This document shows positions 49,000 through 58,032 of a stretch of DNA of 64,000 nt, one piece after another (position 1 is the stretch's first letter; the number at the start of each line of letters is the position of its first letter). The notes under the pieces were generated by a model, which had not been told where the DNA came from, did not search any database, and saw nothing but the letters and a program-made list of their open reading frames with translations. The stretch is from Paenibacillus pabuli NBRC 13638 (GTDB lineage: Bacteria > Bacillota > Bacilli > Paenibacillales > Paenibacillaceae): contig NZ_BCNM01000011.1 of assembly GCF_001514495.1 (NCBI RefSeq), forward strand, positions 124,001 through 188,000, read 5' to 3'. A program made the translations under genes and the position numbers.

Positions 49000-49578
49000 A
49001 TGACAGAACATAAGGATGAACGCACATCACGTATGGAAAATAAACGTTCTGATGAACGGAATCAAAAGGATCGGGGCAGCCGCCCTACCCAGCGTCAAGG
49101 CCAGGCCCATTACTTCACCAAGCCGTTTCCCTTTGCAGTGGAGCTCGGTTTTTTTGCAGGTTTTATCTGGGGAGGTCTGCACTGGTTATTCTATTTGCTC
49201 CATTTTACGATTGTGCCATTGGGTTTTTTGGCTGAACCTTTTTTTAAACATAAATTTATATACACTGCGGCAGGGCATCTGACCGGGTGGCTGTTTTTTA
49301 TTGTATTTTCAGTCCTCGCATCCTTGATCTACACCTTCACGTTAAAAAAATGGGATGGCCCGCTTCCAGGCATGGGTTACGGAATTTTTTGGTGGCTCAT
49401 TGTCTTTGTTCTGGTAGGTCCCAAACTGGATATGGTGAAACCCTTGAACCGTTTGACCTGGGATTCAATCATTACTGAAATTTGTTTCTTTTTGCTGTGG
49501 GGACTGTTTATTGGCTATACCGTGGCCATGGAGTTCACAGATGAACGGAAACGTGAGCCGGAGAAAGCGGGAGTATAG
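49000..49578 (+). CDS. yqhR: YqhR family membrane protein
   Basis: 192 residues. The first ~38 residues are charged and cytoplasmic; four membrane segments follow (starting at ELGFFAGFIWGGLHWLFYLL). It matches YqhR by length, topology and position between yqhQ and aroQ. GAAGGAG lies 10 bases before the ATG. It has no known activity. It is the first gene of the rightward aroQ-peptidase unit. Confidence 0.87.
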   Translation: MTEHKDERTSRMENKRSDERNQKDRGSRPTQRQGQAHYFTKPFPFAVELGFFAGFIWGGLHWLFYLLHFTIVPLGFLAEPFFKHKFIYTAAGHLTGWLFFIVFSVLASLIYTFTLKKWDGPLPGMGYGIFWWLIVFVLVGPKLDMVKPLNRLTWDSIITEICFFLLWGLFIGYTVAMEFTDERKREPEKAGV

Positions 49579-49654
49579 CGCAAAAAAGCTTCTCAATCCG
49601 GCAATGGCTGTGTTAAAATAGCAGATGGTTATTTGCAGAAAGGATGGAGCAGCT

Positions 49655-50098
49655 ATGAAACGGATTGTAGTAATCAATGGCCCGAACCTGAACATGCTCG
49701 GCGTACGTGAACCCGGCATCTATGGAACGCTTAGTCTGAAGGATATTGAAGATAGAATTCGCAGACAGGCGGAGGATCTTGGCGTCTCCATCGCTTTTTA
49801 TCAATCCAATCATGAAGGGGACATCATTGATCGTATTCATGCAGCGATGGGCGATGCGGATGGAATTATGCTGAATGCCGGAGCGCTGACTCATTACAGT
49901 TATGCAGTGCGTGATGCAATCAATGCCGTGAAAGTTCCTACAGTAGAAGTACATCTATCCAACATTCATGCACGCGAAGAATTCAGACATCATTCCGTAA
50001 TTGCTGCTGAAACAATCGGGCAAATTGCCGGATTTGGCGAAGTAAGCTATGAACTGGGGCTGCTGGCTCTCGTGCGTCATCTGGACAAGCAAACCTGA
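49655..50098 (+). CDS. aroQ: Type II 3-dehydroquinate dehydratase
   Basis: 147 residues, the full type II size. The catalytic N-terminal motif INGPNLNMLGVREPGIYG with the key Tyr, SNHEGDIIDRIH in the lid region, NAGALTHYSYAVRDA, and EVHLSNIHAREEFRHHS are all present. The enzyme makes 3-dehydroshikimate in the shikimate pathway. ATG 49655 has AAGGATGGAG nearby. In B. subtilis the same gene is yqhS, and the neighbours match. Confidence 0.95.
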   Translation: MKRIVVINGPNLNMLGVREPGIYGTLSLKDIEDRIRRQAEDLGVSIAFYQSNHEGDIIDRIHAAMGDADGIMLNAGALTHYSYAVRDAINAVKVPTVEVHLSNIHAREEFRHHSVIAAETIGQIAGFGEVSYELGLLALVRHLDKQT

Positions 50099-50137
50099 GC
50101 CGGGGACCCGGGAATGTGAGAGAAAGAAGGGTTACCG

Positions 50138-51211
50138 ATGGAAAACAAACGAGTAAATAAGTTGCGTGAGGCCATGCGTGAACATGAACTCACGGCTATG
50201 CTGATTACAAATCCGATAAACCGTCGTTACATGACAGGCTTTACAGGTTCAGCAGGATATGTGCTGATTACGGAACAAGAAGCATTCTTGCTGACCGATT
50301 TCCGTTATATGACACAGGCACCCCAACAAGCCAAAGGATTTACCGTTGTGGAACATGGACCGAAACCATTGGAATCCGTACGTGAACTACTGGCATCGGC
50401 GAATATCAAACAGGTTGGCTTTGAGCAGGATCATGTTACTTATGGTACGCATACTGCTTATGCTGAAGCACTTCAATCCATTGAATTAAAAGCTGTTTCC
50501 GGGATTGTGGAACAACTGCGCATATTCAAGGATGAAGATGAGATCGCTGTAATGCAAAGAGCTGCGGATCTGGCAGACGCAACCTTCAGTCATGTTTTAC
50601 AATTTGCAAAACCGGGTATGACTGAACGTGAAGTGGATTTGGAGATGGAGTTTTTCATGCGCAAACATGGAGCAACCTCCTCTTCGTTCGACACAATCGT
50701 TGCATCGGGTGAACGTTCTGCTATGCCTCATGGTGTAGCAAGCAGCAAAGTCATCGGACAAAATGAGTTAATTACATTTGACTTTGGTGCACTGTTGGAT
50801 GGATACTGTTCAGATCTGACACGTACCATCGCAACTGGCACGCCTGTACCTGAACTTCGTAAAATTTACGACATTGTACTGGAAGCCCAGTTACATACGC
50901 TGGCGAACCTGAAACCGGGTATGACCGGTCGGGAAGCGGATGCATTGGCACGTGATATCATTGCAGGATATGGATATGGAGAGCAATTCGGACACAGCAC
51001 AGGCCATGGCCTGGGTATGGAAGTGCACGAGGCTCCTCGTTTATCCAAGCTGAGCGACGATGTACTGAAACCGGGCATGGTCGTAACCGTTGAACCGGGG
51101 ATTTACATTGACGGCCTTGGCGGCGTGCGTATTGAGGATGACGTTGTGATTACCGAGACAGGTATTCACATTTTAACGAAATCAGACAAGAAGTTCACCG
51201 TAATCGGCTAA
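50138..51211 (+). CDS. Xaa-Pro aminopeptidase/M24 peptidase (YqhT type)
   Basis: 357 residues. A creatinase-like N-terminal domain (~1-130, RRYMTGFTGSAGYVLIT) precedes the pita-bread M24 domain. The metal ligands are seen in TFDFGALLDGYCSDLTRT, GHSTGHGLGMEVHEAP and VTVEPGIYIDG then VRIEDDVVIT. It removes N-terminal residues before proline. It follows aroQ by 40 bases, with AAGAAGGG before the ATG. Corresponds to B. subtilis yqhT (papA). Confidence 0.93.
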   Translation: MENKRVNKLREAMREHELTAMLITNPINRRYMTGFTGSAGYVLITEQEAFLLTDFRYMTQAPQQAKGFTVVEHGPKPLESVRELLASANIKQVGFEQDHVTYGTHTAYAEALQSIELKAVSGIVEQLRIFKDEDEIAVMQRAADLADATFSHVLQFAKPGMTEREVDLEMEFFMRKHGATSSSFDTIVASGERSAMPHGVASSKVIGQNELITFDFGALLDGYCSDLTRTIATGTPVPELRKIYDIVLEAQLHTLANLKPGMTGREADALARDIIAGYGYGEQFGHSTGHGLGMEVHEAPRLSKLSDDVLKPGMVVTVEPGIYIDGLGGVRIEDDVVITETGIHILTKSDKKFTVIG

Positions 51212-51280
51212 TTTACAGCCACTGGTGATATAAGACGATTTTTAATTTATGCTTTTGAATAAGTAAACTTGAAATTCCAC

Positions 51281-51425
51281 AATAACGGAGAGGGCAGAAA
51301 AAACCTGAAGAAGTGGAACGTTCGCCTTTATCACCGGATTTCTCCCTATTAGGATAGGGATTAAAAAGAAATCTGGGGATAACAGCGATCGGAAGGTTGT
51401 TCTGCCATCGTAGTGGTCTGTGTAA
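51281..51425 (+). repeat. Structured interspersed repeat, copy C
   Basis: Left arm GGGCAGAA (51292) pairs with TTCTGCC (51400), extended by ACCT/AGGT. The long stem is CCGGATTTCT with AGAAATCTGG (one G-T pair) enclosing CCCTAT/ATAGGG. The conserved segment GGGGATAACAGCGATCGGAAG (split across two lines here) is present. It lies between the M24 peptidase gene and efp, ending about 80 bases before the efp start. The paired-base differences from copies A and B indicate selection for structure. Confidence 0.75.
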
Positions 51426-51508
51426 TATGACGGTTTGACTTTTTCAAACTTAAATTAACCCATCGTCTTTTATCACCTACTTTTCAACCATATCAGGAGG
51501 GATTTTTT

Positions 51509-52066
51509 GTGATTTCAGTAAACGATTTTAAAACAGGCTTGACCGTACAAGTGGACAATGACATCTATACCGTACTTGATTTCCAACATGTTAAACCAGG
51601 TAAAGGTGCTGCCTTCGTACGTTCCAAACTGAAAAACCTGCGCAACGGTAACACCGTTGAGAAAACATTCCGTGCAGGTGAAACGATTGGCCGTGCCATC
51701 ATCGAAAATCGTGGCGTGTCCTACCTGTATGCTAGCGGTACAGAGCACACGTTCATGGACAACGAAACGTATGACCAGTTCACACTGACAAGTGACCAAC
51801 TGGAGTGGGAATTGAACTTCCTGAAAGAAAACATGAACGTAAAAATCGTCAGCTACCAAGGTGAAATCCTCGGTATCGACCTGCCAACAAGCGTAGAGTT
51901 GAAAGTTATCGAGACTGAGCCAAGCGTTAAAGGTAATACAGCTCAAGGTGCTACCAAAAACGCTAAAGTGGAAACTGGCCTGAACGTACAAGTGCCATTG
52001 TTCATCAACGAAGGCGACGTGCTGTTGATCGATACGCGTGAAGGTAAATACTCATCCCGCGCGTAA
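51509..52066 (+). CDS. efp: Elongation factor P
   Basis: 185 residues with the three OB-like EF-P domains. The modified lysine site is Lys32 in [13 protein letters not shown], the position that is 5-aminopentanolylated in B. subtilis. It relieves ribosomes stalled at polyproline. GTG start with AGGAGGG eight bases before it. It has its own terminator; the leader contains repeat copy C. Confidence 0.96.
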   Translation: MISVNDFKTGLTVQVDNDIYTVLDFQHVKPGKGAAFVRSKLKNLRNGNTVEKTFRAGETIGRAIIENRGVSYLYASGTEHTFMDNETYDQFTLTSDQLEWELNFLKENMNVKIVSYQGEILGIDLPTSVELKVIETEPSVKGNTAQGATKNAKVETGLNVQVPLFINEGDVLLIDTREGKYSSRA

Positions 52067-52103
52067 CTCTCACAAGGTGTAAGTTAAAATGAAGCATGAA
52101 TTC

Positions 52104-52138
52104 AACCCTCTGCCATTCTTTTGGCAGAGGGTTTTTTC
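52104..52138 (+). terminator. Terminator of efp
   Basis: AACCCTCTGCCA pairs with TGGCAGAGGGTT followed by six T. Confidence 0.87.
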
Positions 52139-52258
52139 GAAAAAAGATTAGCCTATCAGACACTTTCGTAATATACTGGGTTAAAGTCATTTTTCGGAGA
52201 GAATAATGACGGTGGACATCAATTATGCATACTGCACAAGGTAGGGAGTGGATTTGCG

Positions 52259-53512
52259 TTGTCATTGTACGTCATGAAATTTGGGGGCAGCTCGGTCGGA
52301 GATACAGAGCGCATGAAGCGTGTAGCCGGACGTGTTGTAGAAAAAGCGGATGAAGGACATCAGTGTGTAGTCGTGGTTTCGGCCATGGGGGATACCACGG
52401 ATGATCTGATTGATCAGGCGAAACAGCTGAACAGTGAACTGCCTGCACGTGAGATGGATATGCTGTTGACTACGGGAGAACAGATCTCGATTTCATTGTT
52501 ATCCATGGCCATTCAGGCGCTGGGACGCAAAGCCATTTCATTTACGGGCTGGCAAGCGGGATTCCGGACGGAGCCGGTACACGGCAAAGCTCGGATTAAC
52601 GATATTCATCCGCACCGGGTGAATCAAGCGTTGGCTGAAGGTAATATCGTTATCGTTGCAGGTTTCCAGGGCATGACGGAAGACGGCGAGATTACGACAC
52701 TTGGCCGTGGAGGCTCCGATACAACGGCAGTGGCCCTGGCAGCAGCCATCAAGGCAGACGCTTGCGAGATCTACACAGATGTGGACGGGATATATTCCAC
52801 CGATCCGCGAATTGTGAAAGTTGCACGCAAGCTGAAGGAAATTTCGTACGACGAGATGCTGGAACTGGCCAACCTGGGAGCAGCAGTGCTGCATCCGCGT
52901 GCAGTAGAATACGCGAAGCACTCTGGTGTGCCTTTGATCGTAAGATCCAGCTTTAACCATAATGAAGGAACGGTTGTGAAGGAGGAAGCAACAATGGAAC
53001 AAGGCGTGGTGGTTAGTGGAATTGCCTATGACAAAAATGTGGCTCGCATCAGTATTCTGGGTGTACCTGATGTACCGGGGGTTCTCGCTGAAGTATTTGG
53101 TGCCCTTGCATCAGAACAGCTGGATGTCGACATTATCGTACAGAGCGGTGTAATGGACGGTAAGGCTGACTTCTCGTTCTCTGTTGCGCTGTCTGACCGT
53201 GAGAACGCACTGCGCGTCATTGAAGCCCTTCACAGCCGCCTGCCTTACCGTGAAGTCACTTCCGAAGAAAACCTTGTTAAAGTCTCGATCGTTGGTGCGG
53301 GAATGGTTAGCCATCCGGGCGTTGCTGCCAAGATGTTCAAAGTCATCTCTGGTGAAGGCGTAAGCATCAAGATGGTCAGCACTTCCGAAATTAAGGTATC
53401 GTGTGTTATCGATGGAGAGAAACTTCATGATGTAATCAAGGCACTGCACACAGCGTATGACCTGGATACGGCAGAGCAGGCTGTGATTGGCGGACCGCAA
53501 GTTCGCAGATAA
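52259..53512 (+). CDS. lysC: Aspartate kinase (LysC type)
   Basis: 417 residues. KFGGSSVGDTERM opens the kinase fold. GWQAGFRTEP, TTLGRGGSDTTAVALAA and YTDVDGIYSTDPR are the aspartate kinase signatures. Two ACT regulatory domains fill the C-terminal ~150 residues, with KVSIVGAGMVSHPGVAAKM in the second. It is closer to the lysine-sensitive LysC than to the other aspartokinases, by motif similarity. TTG 52259 has GGGAGTG upstream. No lysine riboswitch is seen in the 190 bases before it, so control is elsewhere or allosteric. It is inserted between efp and spoIIIA relative to B. subtilis. Confidence 0.9.
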   Translation: MSLYVMKFGGSSVGDTERMKRVAGRVVEKADEGHQCVVVVSAMGDTTDDLIDQAKQLNSELPAREMDMLLTTGEQISISLLSMAIQALGRKAISFTGWQAGFRTEPVHGKARINDIHPHRVNQALAEGNIVIVAGFQGMTEDGEITTLGRGGSDTTAVALAAAIKADACEIYTDVDGIYSTDPRIVKVARKLKEISYDEMLELANLGAAVLHPRAVEYAKHSGVPLIVRSSFNHNEGTVVKEEATMEQGVVVSGIAYDKNVARISILGVPDVPGVLAEVFGALASEQLDVDIIVQSGVMDGKADFSFSVALSDRENALRVIEALHSRLPYREVTSEENLVKVSIVGAGMVSHPGVAAKMFKVISGEGVSIKMVSTSEIKVSCVIDGEKLHDVIKALHTAYDLDTAEQAVIGGPQVRR

Positions 53513-53537
53513 AAGCAGTAATATAGCCAGACATACC

Positions 53538-53583
53538 AAAGGTGTACTGAATCCCTATCAGGGGAAGCGGTACACCTTTTTTG
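53538..53583. terminator. Bidirectional terminator between lysC and comB
   Basis: AAAGGTGTAC and GTACACCTTTTT are the outer arms, with CCCT/AGGG inside; it serves both convergent genes. Confidence 0.85.
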
Positions 53584-53587
53584 TTTA

Positions 53588-54337
53588 TTATAACAATCGA
53601 AATACCCGCTCTTTACGAGATCCTTTATAAGGCTGCATTCGGTGTCCTTCCCCCATCTCGGGAACACAGTCCAGCAAATTCAATTGTGTGCAGTAGGTTA
53701 CATCATGCATCCTGCCCAGTCTCTCCAGCCTTCGCCCACCAGACGATACTCTAACCAGATCGGGCAATTTGTCCTCGGCGTTAGTGGCAGCCTGATGGAG
53801 CGCCAAGCCCAGATCATTCAGCATGATTGGAAAAGGGGATTGTTGGTACAGCTCTTCGATAATGCTGCCTGCACATAAACCATCTTCCAGCGCAAACTCA
53901 TCCTGATCCCCGGCACATAACAACATGATGTCCCTTCGGAGTTCGCACAGAACAGCCGCCACAGCCTTAACATTGAGAAATGAGCCTGCGAACACATATC
54001 TGGCCTTGGATGCTTTGATCAGAGCACGTGTACCATCTGTCGTAGTCAGAATAATGGTCTTACCCGCGATACTGGGAGTCATATATTCATAAGGGGAATT
54101 GCCCACCTCGAATCCTGTAATTTTTTTATCAAAACGCTCCCCGCCACGAATGGCATCCTGCACGTTCAATTGTTTCGCTTGAGGAACGGTCTCTACAGCG
54201 ATTATATCTGCCGCATCATAAGCCAGTGCCGTTACAATCGTGCTTGTCGTTCGCAACACATCAATCACCACCACACATCGGCCCGCAATATCCATTTTTC
54301 GCACTTCATTCACATTACCTACCACATCGACTCGCAC
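53588..54337 (-). CDS. comB: 2-phosphosulfolactate phosphatase family protein (ComB-like)
   Basis: About 250 residues. VVVIDVLRTTSTIVTALAY, LTTTDGTRALIKA and the LCAGDQDEFALEDGLCAG loop are the ComB signatures. In methanogens ComB takes part in coenzyme M synthesis; bacterial members include sulfolactate enzymes of spore formers, where sulfolactate accumulates. The spore link is an inference. GTG 54337 has AAAGGAG nine bases upstream; longer frames lack conservation. Divergent from spoIIIAA. Confidence 0.85.
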   Translation of the reverse strand: MRVDVVGNVNEVRKMDIAGRCVVVIDVLRTTSTIVTALAYDAADIIAVETVPQAKQLNVQDAIRGGERFDKKITGFEVGNSPYEYMTPSIAGKTIILTTTDGTRALIKASKARYVFAGSFLNVKAVAAVLCELRRDIMLLCAGDQDEFALEDGLCAGSIIEELYQQSPFPIMLNDLGLALHQAATNAEDKLPDLVRVSSGGRRLERLGRMHDVTYCTQLNLLDCVPEMGEGHRMQPYKGSRKERVFRLL

Positions 54338-54615
54338 TCCCCACAACTCCTTTCTGCATTTGGGGATAGTTGGTTCTGTCTTTCTAATATCCGCAAATGG
54401 ATCACACCTGTCTGCAAGCACTATATGCAATTGGATCTAGACGGGTGCCTAGACCGCGAACAAGGAGCTGATCTATGATTTTCCAACTCTCATCCCTATT
54501 CTGAAGAAAATGATAGATTTCAGCGTCATAAAATCAATGTACACACATAAACTTGAGATATGAACAAGCACCAGAAACGCGATAAAACCGAATTCAAGGT
54601 TGGAGGGGCCTATTC

Positions 54616-55620
54616 ATGATGGTGAACTGGAAGGATATCTTTCCGGAACCGATTCGAACCATTCTGGGAAGAATGCCGCCCGCTTTGTTGGAAAAAGTGG
54701 AGGAAGTACGTATCCGTGAAGGAAGGCCGCTGGAAATCAATGCAGGAGACACCTATCACTTCCTTACACCTCAGGGCAGTCCGACAGCGAAGCCTGATGA
54801 AGCCTATATACCCTTAAAAGAGGTAACCCACAGGCTGCTGGATCTGATTAGCAATCATTCGCTTTATACATTGGAAGAAGAGCTGCGCAAAGGGTTCATC
54901 ACCATTCCTGGCGGTCATCGAATTGGGCTGGCCGGCCGAACGGTACTCAGCGGTGGTCGCGTGGAAAATTTGCGCGATATCAATGGATTTAATGTCAGGG
55001 TTGCGCGAGAGATACACGGGATTGCTGATCGGATCCTGCCCTATCTGCTGGACATGAAGAGTGGTCAGGTACTGCACACTTTAATTCTTTCGCCTCCCCA
55101 GCAAGGAAAAACCACATTGCTGCGTGATCTGGCGAGGCAGATCAGCAGTGGAACCAAACTTACGGGTGTCAGCGAGCTTGTTCAGGGTATACGGCCGCGG
55201 CTCAAGGTTGGCATCGTAGATGAGCGGTCTGAGATTGCAGGAAGTTACAAGGGTGTACCGGGATTCGATGTGGGGCCCCGTACCGATGTCATGGACGGTT
55301 GTCCGAAGGCTGAGGGCATGATGATGATGCTCCGCTCCATGTCTCCCGATGTCCTGATTGTGGACGAGATAGGCCGTCCAGAGGATGCTGAGGCAGTAAT
55401 GGAAGCACTCCATGCAGGTGTATCCGTCATCGCCACGGCACACGGTCGTGATTTGGCCGAACTTTCTTCCAGACCTGCGTTGAGGACCCTGATTGTCGAG
55501 CAAATGTTTCAACGCTATGTTCAACTGCAGCGGACGAGCCGGGGCATGACCTTTCGACTGGCTGATGGCAAAATGCGTGGCCTCCAGCAGACGGAAGTGG
55601 GAGGTGAGGCATTTGCTTAA
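54616..55620 (+). CDS. spoIIIAA: Stage III sporulation protein AA (secretion-type ATPase)
   Basis: 334 residues. Walker A is SPPQQGKTTLLRD (around residue 163), Walker B is VLIVDEIGRPEDA, and the arginine-rich VGIVDERSEIAG segment is conserved. It powers the SpoIIIA-SpoIIQ channel between mother cell and forespore. GGAGGGG precedes ATG 54616. It overlaps spoIIIAB, whose start lies within its last codons. Confidence 0.95.
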   Translation: MMVNWKDIFPEPIRTILGRMPPALLEKVEEVRIREGRPLEINAGDTYHFLTPQGSPTAKPDEAYIPLKEVTHRLLDLISNHSLYTLEEELRKGFITIPGGHRIGLAGRTVLSGGRVENLRDINGFNVRVAREIHGIADRILPYLLDMKSGQVLHTLILSPPQQGKTTLLRDLARQISSGTKLTGVSELVQGIRPRLKVGIVDERSEIAGSYKGVPGFDVGPRTDVMDGCPKAEGMMMMLRSMSPDVLIVDEIGRPEDAEAVMEALHAGVSVIATAHGRDLAELSSRPALRTLIVEQMFQRYVQLQRTSRGMTFRLADGKMRGLQQTEVGGEAFA

Positions 55621-56131
55621 CATGCTCGGAGCCGTCATTATTCTGCTGGCCAGCACGCTCGCCGGATTCTACAAGGCAAGGCAATTTGCTTTGCGGCCCA
55701 GACAACTGCGTGAGTTAATTGCCGCTCTCCAGCGGCTGATGACCGAAATTAACTATGGGCTTACCCCCTTGCCTGATGCCATGGGAAAAATGGGGGCTCA
55801 GACAAAAGAGCCTGTTCGGACGCTGTTTCTCCACGCAGCCAAGCAAATGGAACCCCCTCATGGACGCACTGCTCGTGAAAGTCTTCAGTCTGGCATTGAA
55901 GAGACGTGGGGAAAGTCAGCCATGAAGGCAGACGAGCGGGAGGTCATGCTGCAATTAAGCTTCAGCCTTGGCACCAGTGATCGTCAGGATCAGACCAAGC
56001 ACATCTCGCTAGCCATTCAACAACTAATGCATGAGGAATCCCGTGCTCAGGCCGATCAAGTGAAATATGAACGAATGAGTCGTAGTCTCGGGATGCTTGT
56101 AGGAGCGTTAATCGTCATTCTGATCTTCTGA
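55613..56131 (+). CDS. spoIIIAB: Stage III sporulation protein AB
   Basis: About 172 residues, near the B. subtilis length. An N-terminal membrane anchor (LGAVIILLASTLAGFYKA) is followed by a helical GspF-like domain (LRELIAALQRLMTEINYG) and a C-terminal membrane segment. TTG 55613 with GGGAGGTGA just upstream fits the usual short start, overlapping spoIIIAA by eight bases. It is part of the feeding-tube secretion complex. Confidence 0.93.
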   Translation: MLNMLGAVIILLASTLAGFYKARQFALRPRQLRELIAALQRLMTEINYGLTPLPDAMGKMGAQTKEPVRTLFLHAAKQMEPPHGRTARESLQSGIEETWGKSAMKADEREVMLQLSFSLGTSDRQDQTKHISLAIQQLMHEESRAQADQVKYERMSRSLGMLVGALIVILIF

Positions 56132-56160
56132 AATAGCCGGGATAGTGAGGTGCCAAGGTC

Positions 56161-56364
56161 ATGAATTTAGAAGTGAACGCAATCTTTCAAATTGCGGGCA
56201 TCGGAATCATTATTGCAATGATTCATACGGTGTTGAAACAAATGGGAAAGGAAGATATGGCTCACTGGGTGACCGTGATCGGATTTGTCGTTGTATTGTT
56301 CATGGTGGTCCGTATGTTGGACAGCCTGCTGCAAGAGATCAAATCGATATTTCTTTTTCAATGA
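56161..56364 (+). CDS. spoIIIAC: Stage III sporulation protein AC
   Basis: 67 residues, two membrane helices, matching the family length of about 68. IFQIAGIGIIIAMIHTVLKQ and GKEDMAHWVTVIGFVVVLF are typical. It forms part of the membrane platform of the channel. The ribosome site is a weak GAGGTG. Confidence 0.93.
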   Translation: MNLEVNAIFQIAGIGIIIAMIHTVLKQMGKEDMAHWVTVIGFVVVLFMVVRMLDSLLQEIKSIFLFQ

Positions 56365-56396
56365 AAACGGTCATGAAGCCGGGATGGTGGTGACCT

Positions 56397-56786
56397 GTGG
56401 AAATAATCCAAGTTGTAGGTCTGGCGCTCATCGCAACGGTTCTCATTCTAGTTATCAAGGAACAGAAGCCCATGTTCGCTTTTTTGATTGCTGCCGCTAC
56501 CGGCATCGTGATCTTTATGATGCTAATTGGCAAGATTGGCGCAGTCATCGAGGTACTGAAACGGCTTGCCGAAAATTCGGGCATGGAGAGCATCTATCTG
56601 AAAACCGTGCTGAAAATTATAGGCATAGCCTACATTGCTGAATTTGGTGCACAGATTGTGAGGGACGCAGGTCAGGAGAGCATTGCTTCCAAGATTGAGC
56701 TCGCTGGCAAGGTGCTGATTCTTGTCCTCGCCATACCAATCATCAGCATTATAATCGAAACCGTCATGAAGCTAATGCCGGTGTAG
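56397..56786 (+). CDS. spoIIIAD: Stage III sporulation protein AD
   Basis: 129 residues with four membrane helices, related to AC in its first half (EIIQVVGLALIATVLILVI). GTG start at 56397 preceded by GGTGGTGA. Normal length for the family. Located between AC and AE as in all spoIIIA operons. Confidence 0.93.
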   Translation: MEIIQVVGLALIATVLILVIKEQKPMFAFLIAAATGIVIFMMLIGKIGAVIEVLKRLAENSGMESIYLKTVLKIIGIAYIAEFGAQIVRDAGQESIASKIELAGKVLILVLAIPIISIIIETVMKLMPV

Positions 56787-56810
56787 AAGGAGGGGGCGTG
56801 CGGACTTCAT

Positions 56811-58001
56811 ATGAAAATAATGCTTCACAAGCCGCAGTGGCGCCTTACCTTCGTGCTGATGCTGTGCTTACTGTTTGCGATCATGGGACAGGTTGCTGCC
56901 GGCTCCCCTTCAGATGAATGGATGCACCAGCAGGCAGATCAGCTTCCCAAAGATCAGGTGGAAAAATATTGGGATCAACTGATGCAGCAATACGGAGGAT
57001 TTTTCCCGGAAGGAAAGACGCCTTCCTTTATGGATATGTTAATTCCAGGCAATGAAGGATTCAGTCTGAAGTCCGTATTCATAGCCATTGGAACCTTTAT
57101 GCTGCATGAGATTTTATATAACGGCAAGCTTCTGGTCACGATTGTGATGTTGAGCGTGCTAAGCATGATTCTGGAGACGCTCCAGACCGCTTTTGAGAAA
57201 AACAATATTAGCAAAATCGCCTACTCCATCTGTTACATGGTCATTATTATCATCGCCATAAACAGTTTCAGTGTGGCGATTGGGTACGCCAAGGATGCCA
57301 TTGCCGGCATGATCAACTTTATGATGGCCATGGTGCCCCTACTCTTCACACTGCTGGCATCAATGGGAAATGTTATCACCGTATCAGTCACTCATCCGCT
57401 CATCATTTTCATGATTCATCTGGTGGGTACGTTGATTCACATACTGGTGTTCCCCCTGTTGTTTTTCTCGGCTGTATTGCATCTCGTCAGTTCCTTGTCT
57501 GACAAGTATAAGCTGACTCAGCTAGCGGACCTGTTACGCAACATTAGTGTGGCTCTGCTCGGTATATTACTTACGATGTTCTTGGGCGTAATTTCGGTGC
57601 AGGGCGCATCAGGCTCCGTAGCAGATGGAGTCAGTCTGAAAGCGGCGAAGTACATCGCCGGGAACTTTGTCCCCATCGTTGGCAGAACGTTTGCGGATGC
57701 AACCGATACAGTCATCACGGCTTCGCTGCTGGTCAAAAATGCAATCGGGCTAACCGGTGTCATCATTATCTTGTTTCTATGCGCTTTTCCAGCGCTTAAA
57801 ATTCTGACCCTTGCCCTCATATACAACATTACAGGCGCTATTATGCAGCCCTTGGGTGAAACACCAATTGTAGGTTGCCTGCAGGCGATTGGCAAAAGCA
57901 TGCTTTACGTATTTGCAGCACTGGCAGCTGTGGGATTGATGTTCTTTCTGGCCATCACGATCCTGCTAACTGCCGGTAATCTGACGGTTATGATGCGATG
58001 A
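56811..58001 (+). CDS. spoIIIAE: Stage III sporulation protein AE
   Basis: 396 residues. Signal-like N-terminal segment, then a short extracytoplasmic part (MDMLIPGNEGFSLKSV) and many membrane helices. Conserved regions such as SGSVADGVSLKAAKYIAGNFVP (split) and GETPIVGCLQAIGK identify SpoIIIAE. It is the putative channel component. GAAGGAGG is the ribosome site, 16 bases upstream. Confidence 0.94.
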   Translation: MKIMLHKPQWRLTFVLMLCLLFAIMGQVAAGSPSDEWMHQQADQLPKDQVEKYWDQLMQQYGGFFPEGKTPSFMDMLIPGNEGFSLKSVFIAIGTFMLHEILYNGKLLVTIVMLSVLSMILETLQTAFEKNNISKIAYSICYMVIIIIAINSFSVAIGYAKDAIAGMINFMMAMVPLLFTLLASMGNVITVSVTHPLIIFMIHLVGTLIHILVFPLLFFSAVLHLVSSLSDKYKLTQLADLLRNISVALLGILLTMFLGVISVQGASGSVADGVSLKAAKYIAGNFVPIVGRTFADATDTVITASLLVKNAIGLTGVIIILFLCAFPALKILTLALIYNITGAIMQPLGETPIVGCLQAIGKSMLYVFAALAAVGLMFFLAITILLTAGNLTVMMR

Positions 58002-58032
58002 GGGGATTGTTCGAGAGAAAGGGGCTGGAAGG

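Noticed and set aside
52139-52258. Lysine riboswitch upstream of lysC
   Set aside because: The gap after the efp terminator is only about 120 bases and lacks the long leader and terminator needed.
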